This document shows, piece after piece, positions 54,093 to 64,000 of a stretch of 64,000 bases of DNA; position 1 is the stretch's first letter; each line of letters starts with the position of its first letter. The position numbers and the translations under genes are program-made. The notes under the pieces are model-generated. The model was not told the DNA's origin. It saw only the letters and a program-made list of their open reading frames with translations, and made no database searches. Origin of the DNA: Variovorax sp. PBL-E5 (lineage in GTDB: Bacteria; Pseudomonadota; Gammaproteobacteria; Burkholderiales; Burkholderiaceae_C); NCBI RefSeq assembly GCF_901827185.1, contig NZ_LR594671.1, positions 2,480,001 through 2,544,000 of the forward strand, written 5' to 3'.

Positions 54093-54848
54093 ATGTCGAC
54101 CACCATGCGCGAAATGCTGGAAGCCGGTGTCCATTTCGGTCACCAAACCCGCTTCTGGAACCCCAAGATGGCCCCGTTCATCTTCGGCCATCGCAACAAG
54201 ATTCACATCATCAACCTGGAAAAATCGCTGCCGATGTTCCAGGACGCGATGAAGTACGCCAAGCAGCTCACCGCCAACCGCGGCACCATCCTGATGGTCG
54301 GCACCAAGCGCCAGGCCCGCGAGATCGTGGCCGCCGAAGCGCGCCGCGCCGGCGTGCCCTTCGTCGACACCCGCTGGCTCGGCGGCATGCTGACCAACTT
54401 CAAGACCGTCAAGACCTCGATCAAGCGCCTGAAGGACATGAAGGCCCAGCAGGAAGCCGGCCTCGACGCCCTGAGCAAGAAAGAGCAGCTCACCTTCACC
54501 CGCGAGATCGAGAAGCTTGAGAAGGACATCGGCGGCATCCAGGACATGACCGCGCTGCCCGACGCCATCTTCGTGATCGACGTGGGCTTCCACAAGATCG
54601 CCGTGGCCGAAGCCAAGAAGCTCGGCATTCCGCTGATCGGCGTGGTCGACTCCAACCACTCGCCCGAAGGCATCGACTACGTGATCCCGGGCAACGACGA
54701 CTCCTCCAAGGCCGTCACGCTGTATGCCCGCGGCATCGCCGACGCGATCATCGAAGGCCGCTCCAGCGCCACCAGCGACGTGGTCAAGGCCGTGGCCGAA
54801 GGCAGTGGCGACGAGTTCGTCGAAGTGGAAGAGGGCGCTTCCGCCTGA
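54093..54848 (+). CDS. rpsB: 30S ribosomal protein S2
   Basis: S2 is a late-assembly protein of the small subunit. The 251 residues show [89 protein letters not shown] and [10 protein letters not shown], with the usual acidic tail. GGAG lies 8 bases upstream. It heads the conserved tsf-pyrH-frr block and carries its own promoter and structured leader. Confidence 0.98.
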   Translation: MSTTMREMLEAGVHFGHQTRFWNPKMAPFIFGHRNKIHIINLEKSLPMFQDAMKYAKQLTANRGTILMVGTKRQAREIVAAEARRAGVPFVDTRWLGGMLTNFKTVKTSIKRLKDMKAQQEAGLDALSKKEQLTFTREIEKLEKDIGGIQDMTALPDAIFVIDVGFHKIAVAEAKKLGIPLIGVVDSNHSPEGIDYVIPGNDDSSKAVTLYARGIADAIIEGRSSATSDVVKAVAEGSGDEFVEVEEGASA

Positions 54849-54871
54849 TCTGTGCCCTGGCCAGCCTGAAG

Positions 54872-54897
54872 AAGGGGCTTCGTTGCCCCTTTTTTTT
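54872..54897 (+). terminator. Intrinsic terminator between rpsB and tsf
   Basis: AAGGGGC (54872-54878), loop TTCGTT and GCCCCTT (54885-54891) form a 7-base stem, with an 8-base T-run at 54890-54897. This is a textbook rho-independent terminator 23 bases after the rpsB stop. It is probably partial, adjusting S2 to EF-Ts output, because tsf and the downstream genes keep the operon order. Confidence 0.85.
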
Positions 54898-54909
54898 AAT
54901 CTGAATTTC

Positions 54910-54930
54910 GCGGTACCCCGAGGGTGCCGC
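54910..54930 (+). other. Leader hairpin upstream of tsf
   Basis: GCGGTACCC (54910-54918) pairs with GGGTGCCGC (54922-54930) through nine pairs including one T-G wobble, closing a three-base CGA loop. It lies 26 bases before the tsf start and directly after the terminator. It could protect a processed tsf mRNA 5' end. Confidence 0.4.
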
Positions 54931-54956
54931 AACGAAAAACCGAACGGAGAACACAC

Positions 54957-55880
54957 ATGGCAACAATCACCGCAAGCATGGTCGGCGAACTGCGCGCAAA
55001 GACCGACGCGCCGATGATGGAATGCAAGAAGGCCCTGACCGAAGCCGACGGCAACATGGACAAGGCCGAAGAGCTGCTGCGCATCAAGCTGGGCAACAAG
55101 GCCGGCAAGGCCTCGGGCCGCATCACGGCCGAAGGCGTGGTCACCGCCTTCGTCGACGGCGATGCCGGCGCGATGGTCGAGATCAACTGCGAAACCGACT
55201 TCGTCACCAAGAACGACAGCTTCCTCGCGATGGCCAATGCCGCCGCGATGCTGATCGCCAAGAACAATCCGGCCGACCTGGCTGCGCTCGGTGCGCTGCC
55301 CTACGCGCAGGACGGCTTCGGCCCCACGCTCGAGGACGTGCGCAAGGGCCTGATCGGCAAGATCGGCGAGAACATGAGCTTCCGCCGCTTCAAGCGCTTC
55401 GCCGGCAATGGCAAGCTGGCCTCGTACCTGCACGGCACGCGCATCGGCGTGATGGTGGAGTTCGAAGGCGACGACACCTCGGCCAAGGACGTTGCGATGC
55501 ACATTGCCGCCATGAAGCCGGTCGCGATCTCCAGCGCCGACGTGCCGGCCGACCTGATCGAGAAGGAACGTGCGGTCGCTGCCGGCAAGGCCGAGGAAGA
55601 CCGCAAGGTCGCCGAAGCCGCCGGCAAGCAGCCGCAGCCGGCCGAGATCGTGGCCAAGCGCATCGAGGGCGGCGTGCAGAAGTACCTCAAGGAGGTCTCG
55701 CTGCACAACCAGGCTTTCGTGAAGAACGACAAGCAGACCGTCGAGCAGATGCTCAAGGCCGCCAACACCACCATCAAGGGCTTCACGCTCTATGTGGTCG
55801 GCGAAGGCATCGAAAAGAAGGTCGACGACTTCGCGGCCGAAGTGGCGGCGCAGGTCGCGGCCGCCAAGGCTGCGTCCTAA
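54957..55880 (+). CDS. tsf: Translation elongation factor Ts
   Basis: EF-Ts recharges EF-Tu with GTP. The 307 residues include the N-terminal UBA-like domain ([39 protein letters not shown]), the conserved [14 protein letters not shown] core that contacts EF-Tu, and a second dimerisation region. GGAGA precedes the ATG. It follows the rpsB terminator. Confidence 0.98.
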   Translation: MATITASMVGELRAKTDAPMMECKKALTEADGNMDKAEELLRIKLGNKAGKASGRITAEGVVTAFVDGDAGAMVEINCETDFVTKNDSFLAMANAAAMLIAKNNPADLAALGALPYAQDGFGPTLEDVRKGLIGKIGENMSFRRFKRFAGNGKLASYLHGTRIGVMVEFEGDDTSAKDVAMHIAAMKPVAISSADVPADLIEKERAVAAGKAEEDRKVAEAAGKQPQPAEIVAKRIEGGVQKYLKEVSLHNQAFVKNDKQTVEQMLKAANTTIKGFTLYVVGEGIEKKVDDFAAEVAAQVAAAKAAS

Positions 55881-55973
55881 GTCACGCCCGAGGCCGGCGG
55901 CGTCCGTCGCCGCCGGCCGCCTTCCCGCAGCCACGTTTTACACTCGCCCCGCCAACCCCAAAGGAAACCATCC

Positions 55974-56696
55974 ATGTCCGACGACCGCCCGGCCCACAAG
56001 CGAATCTTGTTGAAGCTGTCGGGCGAGGCATTGATGGGTGACGATGCCTTCGGCATCAACCGCGCCACCATCGTCCGCATGGTGGGCGAGGTGGCCGAGG
56101 TCGTGAACATGGGCGTCGAGGTGGCCGTCGTGATCGGCGGCGGCAACATCTTCCGCGGCGTTGCCGGCGGCTCGGTCGGCATGGACCGCGCCACCGCCGA
56201 CTACATGGGCATGCTGGCCACCGTCATGAACGCGCTGGCACTGGCCGACGCGATGAACAAGCAGGGCCTGATCGCCCGCGTCATGTCGGCGATCGCGATC
56301 GAGCAGGTCGTGGAGCCCTATGTGCGTCCGAAGGCGCTGCAGTACCTCGAGGAGGGCAAGGTGGTGATCTTCGCCGCCGGCACCGGCAATCCCTTCTTCA
56401 CGACGGACACGGCGGCGGCGCTGCGCGGTGCGGAGATCGGCGCCGAGCTGGTCCTCAAGGCCACCAAGGTCGATGGCGTCTACAGCGCCGACCCCAAGAA
56501 GGACCCGAGCGCCACGCGCTACGCGTCGCTCACCTTCGACCAGGCCATCGCACAGAATCTCGGCATCATGGACGCCACGGCCTTCGCGCTGTGCCGCGAT
56601 CAGAACCTGCCGATCAAGGTGTTCTCGATCTTCAAGAATGGCGCGCTCCGGCGCGTCGTCATGGGCGAGGACGAAGGTACCCTGGTCCACGCCTGA
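55974..56696 (+). CDS. pyrH: UMP kinase
   Basis: PyrH phosphorylates UMP to UDP in pyrimidine synthesis. The 240 residues show [66 protein letters not shown] and [19 protein letters not shown], all typical of the hexameric bacterial enzyme. AAAGGAAA precedes the ATG. Confidence 0.98.
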   Translation: MSDDRPAHKRILLKLSGEALMGDDAFGINRATIVRMVGEVAEVVNMGVEVAVVIGGGNIFRGVAGGSVGMDRATADYMGMLATVMNALALADAMNKQGLIARVMSAIAIEQVVEPYVRPKALQYLEEGKVVIFAAGTGNPFFTTDTAAALRGAEIGAELVLKATKVDGVYSADPKKDPSATRYASLTFDQAIAQNLGIMDATAFALCRDQNLPIKVFSIFKNGALRRVVMGEDEGTLVHA

Positions 56697-56709
56697 GGAG
56701 AAAGAAGAA

Positions 56710-57270
56710 ATGACCATTGCAGAGATCCGCAGCGCGACCGACGCCAAGATGAACCAGTCGCTCGCCGCCTTCCAGAACAACCTCACCAAGATCCGCACCG
56801 GCCGCGCCAATCCGGCATTGCTGGATTCGATCCACGTCGACTACTACGGCTCCTCGGTGCCGCTGTCGCAGGTGGCGAACGTATCGCTGCTCGACTCGCG
56901 CACCATCAGCGTCCAGCCGTGGGAAAAGGGCATGGGCGCGAAGATCGAAAAGGCGATCCGCGAGAGCGACCTCGGTCTGAATCCGGCGTCGATGGGCGAC
57001 CTGATCCGCGTGCCGCTGCCGCCGATGAGCGAGGAGCGCCGCCGCGAGATGACCAAGCTGGTGCGCAACGAGGGCGAGTCCGCGAAGATCGCGACCCGCA
57101 ACCTGCGCCGCGATGCCAACGACGCGATCAAGAAACTGGTCAAGGACAAGCTGGCATCGGAAGACGACCAGAAGCGCGCCGAGGCCGAGATCCAGAAAGT
57201 GACCGACCGCCACATCGGCGAGATCGATCGGCTGATAGCGGCCAAAGAGGCGGAGATCATGGCCGTCTGA
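56710..57270 (+). CDS. frr: Ribosome recycling factor
   Basis: RRF splits post-termination ribosomes with EF-G. The 186 residues match tRNA-like [77 protein letters not shown] and [32 protein letters not shown] precedes the ATG, 13 bases after pyrH. uppS follows after a single base. Confidence 0.98.
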   Translation: MTIAEIRSATDAKMNQSLAAFQNNLTKIRTGRANPALLDSIHVDYYGSSVPLSQVANVSLLDSRTISVQPWEKGMGAKIEKAIRESDLGLNPASMGDLIRVPLPPMSEERRREMTKLVRNEGESAKIATRNLRRDANDAIKKLVKDKLASEDDQKRAEAEIQKVTDRHIGEIDRLIAAKEAEIMAV

Positions 57271-57271
57271 C

Positions 57272-58006
57272 ATGACGACCGCTGCCGCCATTCCTCATCA
57301 CATTGCCATCGTCATGGATGGCAACGGGCGTTGGGCCACGCGCCGCTTTCTGCCACGCATCGCGGGGCACAAGCAGGGGGTCGAGTCGCTGCGCCGCTGC
57401 GTCAAGGCCTGCACGGACCGCGGCGTCCGGGTCCTCACGGTGTTCGCCTTCTCGTCCGAGAACTGGAATCGGCCGATCGAAGAGGTCTCGGGCCTGATGG
57501 ACCTGATGGTCGTCGCGCTCGGCCGTGAAGTTCCGAAGCTGATCAAGGACGGCGTGCGCCTGCATTTCATCGGCGAGCGCGGCGGCCTGTCCGAGAGGAT
57601 CGCAGCCGGCCTTGTCCAGGCGGAGGCGGCGACAGCGCACAATACCCGCCTCGTGCTCAACGTTTGCTTCAACTATGGTGGCCGCTGGGACATCGCGCGC
57701 GCAGCGGCGCAACTCGTCGCGCGTGGCGAAGCGCTCACCGAGGCCAACCTCGATGCGGCGATGGCGCTCGCGCATGTTCCGGATCCCGATCTCTTCATTC
57801 GCACCGGCGGCGAGCAGCGGCTGTCCAACTTCCTTCTCTGGCAGAGCGCCTACGCCGAGCTGTTCTTCAGCGATCGGCTGTGGCCCGAGTTCGATGAAGC
57901 CGCGCTCGACGAGGCGATCGCAGCGTTCCAGCGCCGCGAGCGCCGGTACGGCAAGACGTCCGCGCAGATCGCGGGCAACGCGCAGCGCGATCAGCAGACC
58001 GCCTGA
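57272..58006 (+). CDS. uppS: Undecaprenyl diphosphate synthase (cis-prenyltransferase)
   Basis: UppS makes the C55 lipid carrier for peptidoglycan and polysaccharides. The 244 residues carry HIAIVMDGNGRWAT with the catalytic Asp, GHKQGVESLRRCV, TVFAFSSENWNRP, and the C-terminal PDPDLFIRTGGEQRLSNFLLWQSAYAELFF. It begins one base after the frr stop and is followed by cdsA after 4 bases. Confidence 0.97.
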   Translation: MTTAAAIPHHIAIVMDGNGRWATRRFLPRIAGHKQGVESLRRCVKACTDRGVRVLTVFAFSSENWNRPIEEVSGLMDLMVVALGREVPKLIKDGVRLHFIGERGGLSERIAAGLVQAEAATAHNTRLVLNVCFNYGGRWDIARAAAQLVARGEALTEANLDAAMALAHVPDPDLFIRTGGEQRLSNFLLWQSAYAELFFSDRLWPEFDEAALDEAIAAFQRRERRYGKTSAQIAGNAQRDQQTA

Positions 58007-58010
58007 GCGC

Positions 58011-58856
58011 ATGCTCAAACAACGCATCATCACTGCGATCGTCCTGCTGGCGATCCTGCTGCCGGCGCTTTTCTATCCGTCCTACGTCCCCTTTGCCTGC
58101 GTGATGCTGGTCCTGGTCGCCGCCGGCGGCTGGGAATGGGGCCGGCTCAACGGCTACGGTTCGAACCTGTCCGTGTTGCTGGGGGTGGAGATGATCGCGC
58201 TCTGCGCCTTGTCGTGGTGGCTGGGCATGCTCGACGTATCGCTGCTGCCGGTCTGGATCGTCGCCAGTGCCGCCTGGGTGCTGGGCGGCGCGTGGCTGCT
58301 GCGTGGCGCGGTGCCGGGCTGGCCGCGGGTGCCCAGGGCCTTGCGCCTGGTCGGCGGACTGCTGGCGCTGTGGGTTGCCTGGCTGGCGGCGGTGCAGGCG
58401 CGCAGGGTCGGCATCAATTTCCTGTTGTCGGTCCTGGTGCTCGTGTGGGTGGCCGACGTGTTCGCCTATTTCGCGGGCCGCGCCTTCGGTCTGCGGTTCA
58501 CGCGCAACAAGTTGGCCCCCGCGATCAGTCCCGGCAAGAGCTGGGAAGGGGTCTGGGGCGGCATGGCCGGCGTGATCGTGCTGGCCCTGGCGTGGGTCTG
58601 GGCCGATGCGGCCGCGCAGGCCTCGGTCGCCAGTCTCTACACGCGGCTGGCGCAGCGCGGCTGGTGGCTGCTCTTGATCGGCGTGGTGTTCCTGGCAGCG
58701 ATGAGCGTGGTGGGCGATCTGGTCGAGTCGCTGATCAAGCGCAGTGCCGGCGCGAAGGACAGCAGCAACCTGCTGCCGGGGCATGGCGGCGTGCTCGACC
58801 GCGTCGACGCGCTACTGCCGGCGCTGCCCATTGCGATGATGTTGGCTTTCCTGTGA
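58011..58856 (+). CDS. cdsA: Phosphatidate cytidylyltransferase
   Basis: CdsA produces CDP-diacylglycerol for phospholipid synthesis. The 281-residue integral membrane protein has about eight hydrophobic segments, [18 protein letters not shown], and the C-terminal CDP-DG synthase signature [37 protein letters not shown]. It sits in the usual uppS-cdsA-dxr order. Confidence 0.96.
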   Translation: MLKQRIITAIVLLAILLPALFYPSYVPFACVMLVLVAAGGWEWGRLNGYGSNLSVLLGVEMIALCALSWWLGMLDVSLLPVWIVASAAWVLGGAWLLRGAVPGWPRVPRALRLVGGLLALWVAWLAAVQARRVGINFLLSVLVLVWVADVFAYFAGRAFGLRFTRNKLAPAISPGKSWEGVWGGMAGVIVLALAWVWADAAAQASVASLYTRLAQRGWWLLLIGVVFLAAMSVVGDLVESLIKRSAGAKDSSNLLPGHGGVLDRVDALLPALPIAMMLAFL

Positions 58857-58858
58857 AC

Positions 58859-60040
58859 ATGCAAAGACAACGCATCACGGTCCTCGGCTCGACGGGTTCG
58901 GTCGGCGTCAGCACGCTCGACGTGATCGCACGGCATCCGGAGCGCTTCGAGGTCTTCGCGCTGTCGGCGGCGACGAAGGTCGACGAACTGCTGGCCCAGT
59001 GCGCGCGCTTCTCGCCGAAGTACGCGGCGATGGCCAGTCCGCAGCACGCCCGCCTGCTGGCAGAGAAGCTGGCGCAGAACGGCCTGCCGACGCGCGTGCT
59101 CGGCGGCGAGGACGCCATCGAAACGATCGCATCGCACGATGAGACCGATGCCGTGATGGCAGCCATCGTCGGCGCCGCCGGGCTCGCGCCGTGTCTCGCG
59201 GCCGCCCGTGCCGGCAAGCGCCTGCTGCTGGCCAACAAGGAAGCGCTGGTGGTCGGCGGCGAGCTCTTCATGGCCACGGTGCGAGAGGGCGCGGCGACGC
59301 TGCTGCCCATCGACAGCGAGCATTCGGCGATCTTCCAGTCGCTGCCCGAGGATCCATCCACCTGGGCACGGCGCGTCGACAAGATCATTCTCACCGCGTC
59401 CGGCGGCCCCTTCCTCACGCGCTCGCCGGACACGCTCGGCACCGTGACCCCGGAGCAGGCCTGTGCGCATCCCAACTGGGTGATGGGCCGCAAGATCTCG
59501 GTGGACTCCGCCACCATGATGAACAAGGCGCTCGAGGTGATCGAGGCGCGCCATCTGTTCGGCGTCGCGCCCGAGCAGATCGAGGTGGTGATCCATCCGC
59601 AGAGCGTCGTGCATTCGATGGTGCAGTTCACCGATGCCTCGGTGATCGCGCAGCTCGGCACGCCCGACATGCGCGTGCCGATCGCCGTCGGCCTGGCCTG
59701 GCCCGAGCGCATCGAGAGCGGCGCGGCGCCGCTCGATTTCCGGCAACTGGCGGCGCTCACCTTCGCCACGCCCGATGCGGCGGTCTTCCCCGGTCTGCAG
59801 CTTGCCTGGCATGCGCTGCGCGCCGCACCCGGAACGACCGCGGTGCTGAACGCCGCCAACGAGGTCGCGGTCGATGCATTCCTCCATCGGCGGCTGCGCT
59901 TCGATCGCATCCATGCAGTCAACACGGAAACTTTGGAGGCGGTCCTGCCCTCCAAGCCCGCATCGCTCGCGGACCTGCTGGCGCTGGACGCCAGCGCGCG
60001 GGCCGCGGCCCATGCAGCAGCGTTGCGCTATGCGGCCTGA
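58859..60040 (+). CDS. dxr: 1-deoxy-D-xylulose 5-phosphate reductoisomerase
   Basis: Dxr catalyses the first committed MEP-pathway step. The 393 residues have the NADPH motif [28 protein letters not shown], the metal/substrate site [46 protein letters not shown] and [15 protein letters not shown] 58859 is used; an in-frame GTG at 58853 overlaps the cdsA stop and is an alternative. Confidence 0.97.
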   Translation: MQRQRITVLGSTGSVGVSTLDVIARHPERFEVFALSAATKVDELLAQCARFSPKYAAMASPQHARLLAEKLAQNGLPTRVLGGEDAIETIASHDETDAVMAAIVGAAGLAPCLAAARAGKRLLLANKEALVVGGELFMATVREGAATLLPIDSEHSAIFQSLPEDPSTWARRVDKIILTASGGPFLTRSPDTLGTVTPEQACAHPNWVMGRKISVDSATMMNKALEVIEARHLFGVAPEQIEVVIHPQSVVHSMVQFTDASVIAQLGTPDMRVPIAVGLAWPERIESGAAPLDFRQLAALTFATPDAAVFPGLQLAWHALRAAPGTTAVLNAANEVAVDAFLHRRLRFDRIHAVNTETLEAVLPSKPASLADLLALDASARAAAHAAALRYAA

Positions 60041-60064
60041 CGCCTCCAACTTCCGGAGATCCTG

Positions 60065-61435
60065 ATGCTCACAGTCATCGCCTTCATCGTGGCACTCGGC
60101 GTGCTGATCGCCGTGCACGAGTACGGCCACTACCGGGTGGCCGTGGCCTGCGGCGTCAAGGTGCTGCGCTTTTCGATCGGCTTCGGCAAGACCCTGTATC
60201 GCTGGCAACCCAGGCGCCAGCATGCGGGGCAAAGCACCGAGTTCGTGATCGGCGCCTTTCCGTTCGGCGGCTACGTGAAGATGCTCGACGAGCGCGAAGG
60301 CCCGGTCGCGCCCGAGGAGCGCCATCTCGCCTTCAACACGCAGCCCTTGCGCTCGCGCGCCGCGATCGTGGCCGCCGGCCCGATCGCCAACCTGCTGCTC
60401 GCAGTGCTGCTTTACACGCTGGTCAACTGGATCGGTGTGCAGGAACCCGTCGCCGCGCTCGCGCGGCCGGTGGCGGCCTCGCTGGCCGAGCAGGCGGGTC
60501 TGCATGGCGGCGAGCACATCACGCGCGCCGGTTTCGACGGCGACCTGGAACCGGTGCAGTCCTTCGAGGACCTGCGCTGGCGCATGACGCGCGGCGCGCT
60601 CGACGGCCGCGACCTGACGCTCGAGATCGCCGGCGACGGCGGCCGGCCGGCGCGCCAGCTGGTGTTGCCCTTGAGCCGCATCGAAGCCAAGGATGCCGAT
60701 GCGCAGATGTTCCGCAAGATCGGCATCATCGCGCCGCTGAGCCGTCCCGAGATCGGCGAAGTGATGCCCGGCGGCGCGGCGGCGCGCGCGGGCCTTCGCA
60801 GCGGCGACCTCGTGCAGTCGGTCGGTGCCACGGACATCGTCGATGGACAGCAACTGCGCGAGGTGATCCGCAGTTCCGTCGAAGGCGGCCAAGCGCACAG
60901 GCAGATGTGGCAGGTCGAGCGCGCGGGCCACATCATCCCCATCGAGGTCGCGCCCGATGTGCGCGTGGAAGGAACGGCCAAGGTCGGCCGCATCGGTGCC
61001 TATGTCGGCGCATTGCCCGAGACCGTCACCGTGCGGCAGGGCCCGATCGACGGCGTCTGGCGCGGCACGGTCCGCACCTGGGAGGTCTCGGCCCTCACCG
61101 TGCGGATGATGGGCAGGATGGTCGTCGGCGAAGCCTCGCTCAGGAACCTGAGCGGGCCACTGACCATCGCCGACTACGCCGGCAAGTCCGCGAGCATGGG
61201 CTTCACGCAATACCTGTTGTTCCTGGCACTCATCAGCGTGAGCCTCGGGGTGCTGAATCTCATGCCGCTGCCGGTCCTCGATGGAGGTCACCTGATGTAT
61301 TATCTTTGGGAGGGCCTGACCGGCAAAAGCGTCTCCGACGCATGGATGGAACGGCTTCAGCGCGGCGGGGTGGCGCTGCTGCTTGTCATGATGTCGATTG
61401 CACTCTTCAACGACGTGACGCGGCTCTTTGGTTAA
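60065..61435 (+). CDS. rseP: Site-2 intramembrane protease RseP
   Basis: RseP cleaves anti-sigma factors such as RseA within the membrane during envelope stress. The 456 residues contain the zinc-binding HEYGH (18-22) in TM1, the LDG motif in MPLPVLDGGHLMYYLWEGLTGK, and two PDZ-like domains between them (about 115-305). Terminal membrane segments complete four TM helices. GGAGA precedes the ATG. It lies directly before bamA, as usual. Confidence 0.96.
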   Translation: MLTVIAFIVALGVLIAVHEYGHYRVAVACGVKVLRFSIGFGKTLYRWQPRRQHAGQSTEFVIGAFPFGGYVKMLDEREGPVAPEERHLAFNTQPLRSRAAIVAAGPIANLLLAVLLYTLVNWIGVQEPVAALARPVAASLAEQAGLHGGEHITRAGFDGDLEPVQSFEDLRWRMTRGALDGRDLTLEIAGDGGRPARQLVLPLSRIEAKDADAQMFRKIGIIAPLSRPEIGEVMPGGAAARAGLRSGDLVQSVGATDIVDGQQLREVIRSSVEGGQAHRQMWQVERAGHIIPIEVAPDVRVEGTAKVGRIGAYVGALPETVTVRQGPIDGVWRGTVRTWEVSALTVRMMGRMVVGEASLRNLSGPLTIADYAGKSASMGFTQYLLFLALISVSLGVLNLMPLPVLDGGHLMYYLWEGLTGKSVSDAWMERLQRGGVALLLVMMSIALFNDVTRLFG

Positions 61436-61473
61436 CTTTCCGCCGGCCCTTTGCGCGCTGGCTCAATTCACAG

Positions 61474-63888
61474 ATGAACACATCATTCAGTCGCTTTCGC
61501 CTGCGTAGCGTCGCCGCGGTGATCGCCGGTGCACTGGCTGCCACGGCAGCCTGGGCCGTCGAGCCCTTCACGATTCGCGACATCCGGGTCGAAGGCCTGC
61601 AGCGCGTGGAGCCCGGCACGATCTTCGCCTCGCTGCCCGTGCGCGTCGGCGACACCTACAACGACGAGCGCGGCTCGGCGGCGATCCGTGCGCTGTTCGA
61701 CCTGGGGCTCTTCAAGGATGTGCGCATCGACGTCAGCGGCAACGTGCTGGTGGTGATCGTCGAAGAGCGGCCGACCATCGCCGATGTCGACTTCGTCGGC
61801 ACCAAGGAGTTCGACAAGGCCGCGCTGCAAAAGGCGCTGCGCGAGGTCGGGCTGACCGATGGCCGCCCCTACGACAAGGCGCTGACCGACCGCGCGGAGC
61901 AGGAGCTCAAGCGCCAGTACGTCAGCCACAGCCTTTACAACGCCCAGGTCGTCACCACCGTCACGCCGATCGAGCGCAACCGCGTCAACCTCACCTTCAC
62001 CGTGACCGAGGGCGAGGCCGCGCGCATCCGCGAAGTGCACGTCGTCGGCAACAAGGCCTTCAGCGAATCCACGCTGCTCGACCTGTTCGACCAGGACGCC
62101 GGCGGCTGGCTGAGCTGGTACACCAAATCCAACCAGTACTCGCGCGCCAAGCTCAACGCCGACCTCGAGACGCTGCGCTCCTACTACCTCACCCGCGGCT
62201 ACCTCGAGTTCCGCATCGACTCGACGCAGGTCGCCCTCTCGCCCGACCGCAAGGACCTGTCGGTCACCGTGAACATCACCGAAGGCGAGAAGTTCGTCGT
62301 TGCCGGCGTCAAGCTCGCCGGCAACTACCTCGGGCGCGACGACGAGTTCAAGTCGCTGGTGACCATCAAGCCCGGCGAGCCCTACAACGGCGAGGACGTG
62401 ACGGCGACCACCAAGGCCTTCACCGACTACTTCGGCACCTTCGGCTATGCGTTCGCACGCGTCCAGGCCGAGCCCGAGATCGACCGCGTCAACAACCGCG
62501 TCTCGCTGACCCTGCAGGGTGAACCTGCACGCCGTGTCTACGTGCGACGCGTGATCGTGAGCGGCAACAACCGCACGCGCGACGAAGTGATCCGCCGCGA
62601 ATTCCGCCAGTACGAGGCGTCCTGGTATGACGGCGACAAGATCAAGCTGTCGCGCGACCGCGTCGACCGGCTGGGCTTCTTCACCGAGGTCAACGTCGAC
62701 ACGCAGGAAGTCCCGGGCTCGCCCGACCAGGTCGATCTGACCATCAGCGTGACCGAGAAGCCGACCGGCACCTTGCAACTGGGCGCCGGCTTCTCCAGTG
62801 CCGACAAGGTGTCGCTCACCTTCGGCATCTCGCAGGAGAACGTGTTCGGCTCGGGCAACTTCCTGGGCGTGCAGGTCAATACCAGCCACTATGCCCGCAC
62901 GCTCTCGGTGACTGCCACCGACCCGTACTTCACCAAGGACGGCATCTCGCGCAGCTTCAGCCTCTACCACACGACCACACGGCCCTACTACAGTGCCGAC
63001 GGCGACTATCAACTGGTCAACGACGGCGCGAGCATCCGTTTCGGCGTGCCGTTCAGCGAAGTCGATACCGTCTTCTTCGGCGCCGGCATCGAGCGCTACC
63101 ACTTCAACCCCGGCACCAACTTCACGTTCCTCGTGCCCAACGCCTACCAGACCTATTTCGGCTGCACGGCGAATGCGTTCGACATCATCACGTCCTGTTC
63201 GAAGGACAACATCTGGGGCATTCCCCTGACCGTCGGCTGGTCGCGCGACGATCGCGACAGCGCACTCGTGCCGACGAAGGGGCGCCTGCAGCGCGCCAAC
63301 CTCGAGGTCGGTGTGGGGGGCGACATGCGGTACTTCAAGTCCAGCTACCAGTACCAGCAATTCTTCCCGATCAACAAGCAATACACCGCCTCGATCAACG
63401 GCGAGGTGGGCTACGGCAAGGCGATCGGCAACAAGGCGTTCCCGATCTTCAAGAACTTCTATGCGGGCGGCCTCGGTTCGGTCCGCGGCTTCGAGCAGAA
63501 CTCGCTCGGCCCCAAGGACGTTCCGCTGCTGGGCCAGACGGACGGCGCCGCACTCGGCGGCACCAAGAAGGCCATCTTCAACGCCGAACTCAGCACGCCG
63601 TTCCCCGGCGCGGGCAACGACCGCACGCTGCGCCTCTACGGCTTCTTCGACGCCGGCAACGTGTTCGGCGACCGTCAGCCGTACGTCACCGATGCGCAAT
63701 GGAAGGCCCAGCAGAAGATCCGCGCCTCCATCGGCCTGGGTGTCAGCTGGATCTCGCCGCTCGGACCCCTGCGGCTGGCCTACGCGATCCCGATCCGCTA
63801 CCAGAAGGAGGACGACTCCGACCTGCTGCACCCGATCGCGAAGGATAGAATTCAACGCGTGCAATTCCAGATCGGAACCTCTTTCTAA
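61474..63888 (+). CDS. bamA: Outer-membrane protein assembly factor BamA
   Basis: BamA is the essential insertase for outer-membrane beta-barrels. The 804 residues start with a signal peptide (VAAVIAGALAATAAWA), followed by five POTRA domains from FTIRDIRVEGLQRVEPGT to about residue 425, and a 16-strand barrel. The L6-loop motif GGLGSVRGFEQNSLGP is intact, and the C-terminal beta-signal ends in Phe (RVQFQIGTSF). A Cys pair 14 residues apart (FGCTANAFDIITSCSK) lies in an earlier extracellular loop and may form a disulfide. Confidence 0.98.
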   Translation: MNTSFSRFRLRSVAAVIAGALAATAAWAVEPFTIRDIRVEGLQRVEPGTIFASLPVRVGDTYNDERGSAAIRALFDLGLFKDVRIDVSGNVLVVIVEERPTIADVDFVGTKEFDKAALQKALREVGLTDGRPYDKALTDRAEQELKRQYVSHSLYNAQVVTTVTPIERNRVNLTFTVTEGEAARIREVHVVGNKAFSESTLLDLFDQDAGGWLSWYTKSNQYSRAKLNADLETLRSYYLTRGYLEFRIDSTQVALSPDRKDLSVTVNITEGEKFVVAGVKLAGNYLGRDDEFKSLVTIKPGEPYNGEDVTATTKAFTDYFGTFGYAFARVQAEPEIDRVNNRVSLTLQGEPARRVYVRRVIVSGNNRTRDEVIRREFRQYEASWYDGDKIKLSRDRVDRLGFFTEVNVDTQEVPGSPDQVDLTISVTEKPTGTLQLGAGFSSADKVSLTFGISQENVFGSGNFLGVQVNTSHYARTLSVTATDPYFTKDGISRSFSLYHTTTRPYYSADGDYQLVNDGASIRFGVPFSEVDTVFFGAGIERYHFNPGTNFTFLVPNAYQTYFGCTANAFDIITSCSKDNIWGIPLTVGWSRDDRDSALVPTKGRLQRANLEVGVGGDMRYFKSSYQYQQFFPINKQYTASINGEVGYGKAIGNKAFPIFKNFYAGGLGSVRGFEQNSLGPKDVPLLGQTDGAALGGTKKAIFNAELSTPFPGAGNDRTLRLYGFFDAGNVFGDRQPYVTDAQWKAQQKIRASIGLGVSWISPLGPLRLAYAIPIRYQKEDDSDLLHPIAKDRIQRVQFQIGTSF

Positions 63889-64000
63889 TGAACCTCTTGC
63901 TTCGCGCCGCCGGTGCACTGCTGATTCCCGCCTGCGCGCTCATTGCGGCGCCTGTTCACGCGCAGCCACAGCCGCAGGAAACCTTTCGCATCGGCTTCGT
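63888..64000 (+). CDS. skp: Periplasmic chaperone Skp/OmpH, N-terminal end (cut by window end)
   Basis: Only 37 codons are visible: a signal peptide (LLRAAGALLIPACALIAAPVHA) followed by QPQPQETFRIGF, which matches the beginning of mature Skp proteins. The start ATG overlaps the bamA stop by one base (TAATG). Skp carries unfolded outer-membrane proteins to BamA, so the gene pair is functionally linked. The identity rests mainly on position. Confidence 0.8.
   Translation, partial: MNLLLRAAGALLIPACALIAAPVHAQPQPQETFRIGF

Overview
The window is high-GC DNA (roughly two thirds G+C by eye) from a betaproteobacterium of the order Burkholderiales. It most resembles Comamonadaceae of the Variovorax type. 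The evidence is the gene order rpsB-tsf-pyrH-frr-uppS-cdsA-dxr-rseP-bamA-skp, the PHA repressor gene phaR, a synthetase-only RelA, a Bug-type solute-binding protein and DUF6172. This assignment comes from gene content and protein character, not from a database search.

Region 1 (1-6733) is a tightly overlapping plus-strand cobalamin operon: cobB (cut by the window edge), cobU, a BtuFCD-type B12/corrinoid importer, cobO, cobD/cbiB and the threonine-phosphate decarboxylase gene cobC. Two copies of a GC-rich inverted-repeat element lie inside the cobD frame. Region 2 (6713-7540) holds three broken remnants: the tail of a LysR gene, the tail of an amidohydrolase gene, and a frameshifted EPTP/EAR-repeat fragment. 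Region 3 (7565-15829) has a LysR regulator divergent from an alpha/beta hydrolase that lacks its catalytic serine, then a complete RND efflux operon (adaptor, pump, outer-membrane factor). Region 4 (15801-23277) has a GntR/HutC regulator divergent from a five-gene catabolic operon: GMC oxidoreductase, aldehyde dehydrogenase, mandelate-racemase-type enolase-superfamily enzyme, sulfatase and Bug solute-binding protein. These suggest uptake and stepwise oxidation of a sulfate-ester compound whose identity I cannot read. Region 5 (23710-27558) resumes the cobalamin pathway: cobQ, cobT, cobS and a phosphatase. Together, regions 1 and 5 cover corrinoid uptake and the pathway from cobyrinate to cobalamin, with about 17 kb of unrelated genes between the two halves.

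Region 6 (27551-46646) is mostly housekeeping: nth; a PLP aminotransferase with DUF6172; an overlapping minus-strand mfd-serB-Cys/Met-metabolism operon; ispD-ispF; an EnvZ/OmpR two-component pair; two small exported proteins; relA with a small overlapping upstream frame; tRNA-Val(GAC); a lone glycosyltransferase; a small CxxC protein; phaR; rimO; and tRNA-Leu(CAG). Region 7 (46683-53913) has rnr, an SDR, NAD(P)HX repair, a D-amino-acid dehydrogenase and an amidase. Region 8 (53951-64000) is the conserved translation, isoprenoid and envelope operon from rpsB into skp. It has a structured rpsB leader and an intrinsic terminator between rpsB and tsf.

I see no CRISPR array, transposase, integrase or prophage. 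No gene-free stretch exceeds 300 bases except 6734-7564, which is filled with gene remnants, and 23278-23709, which holds one small candidate gene.
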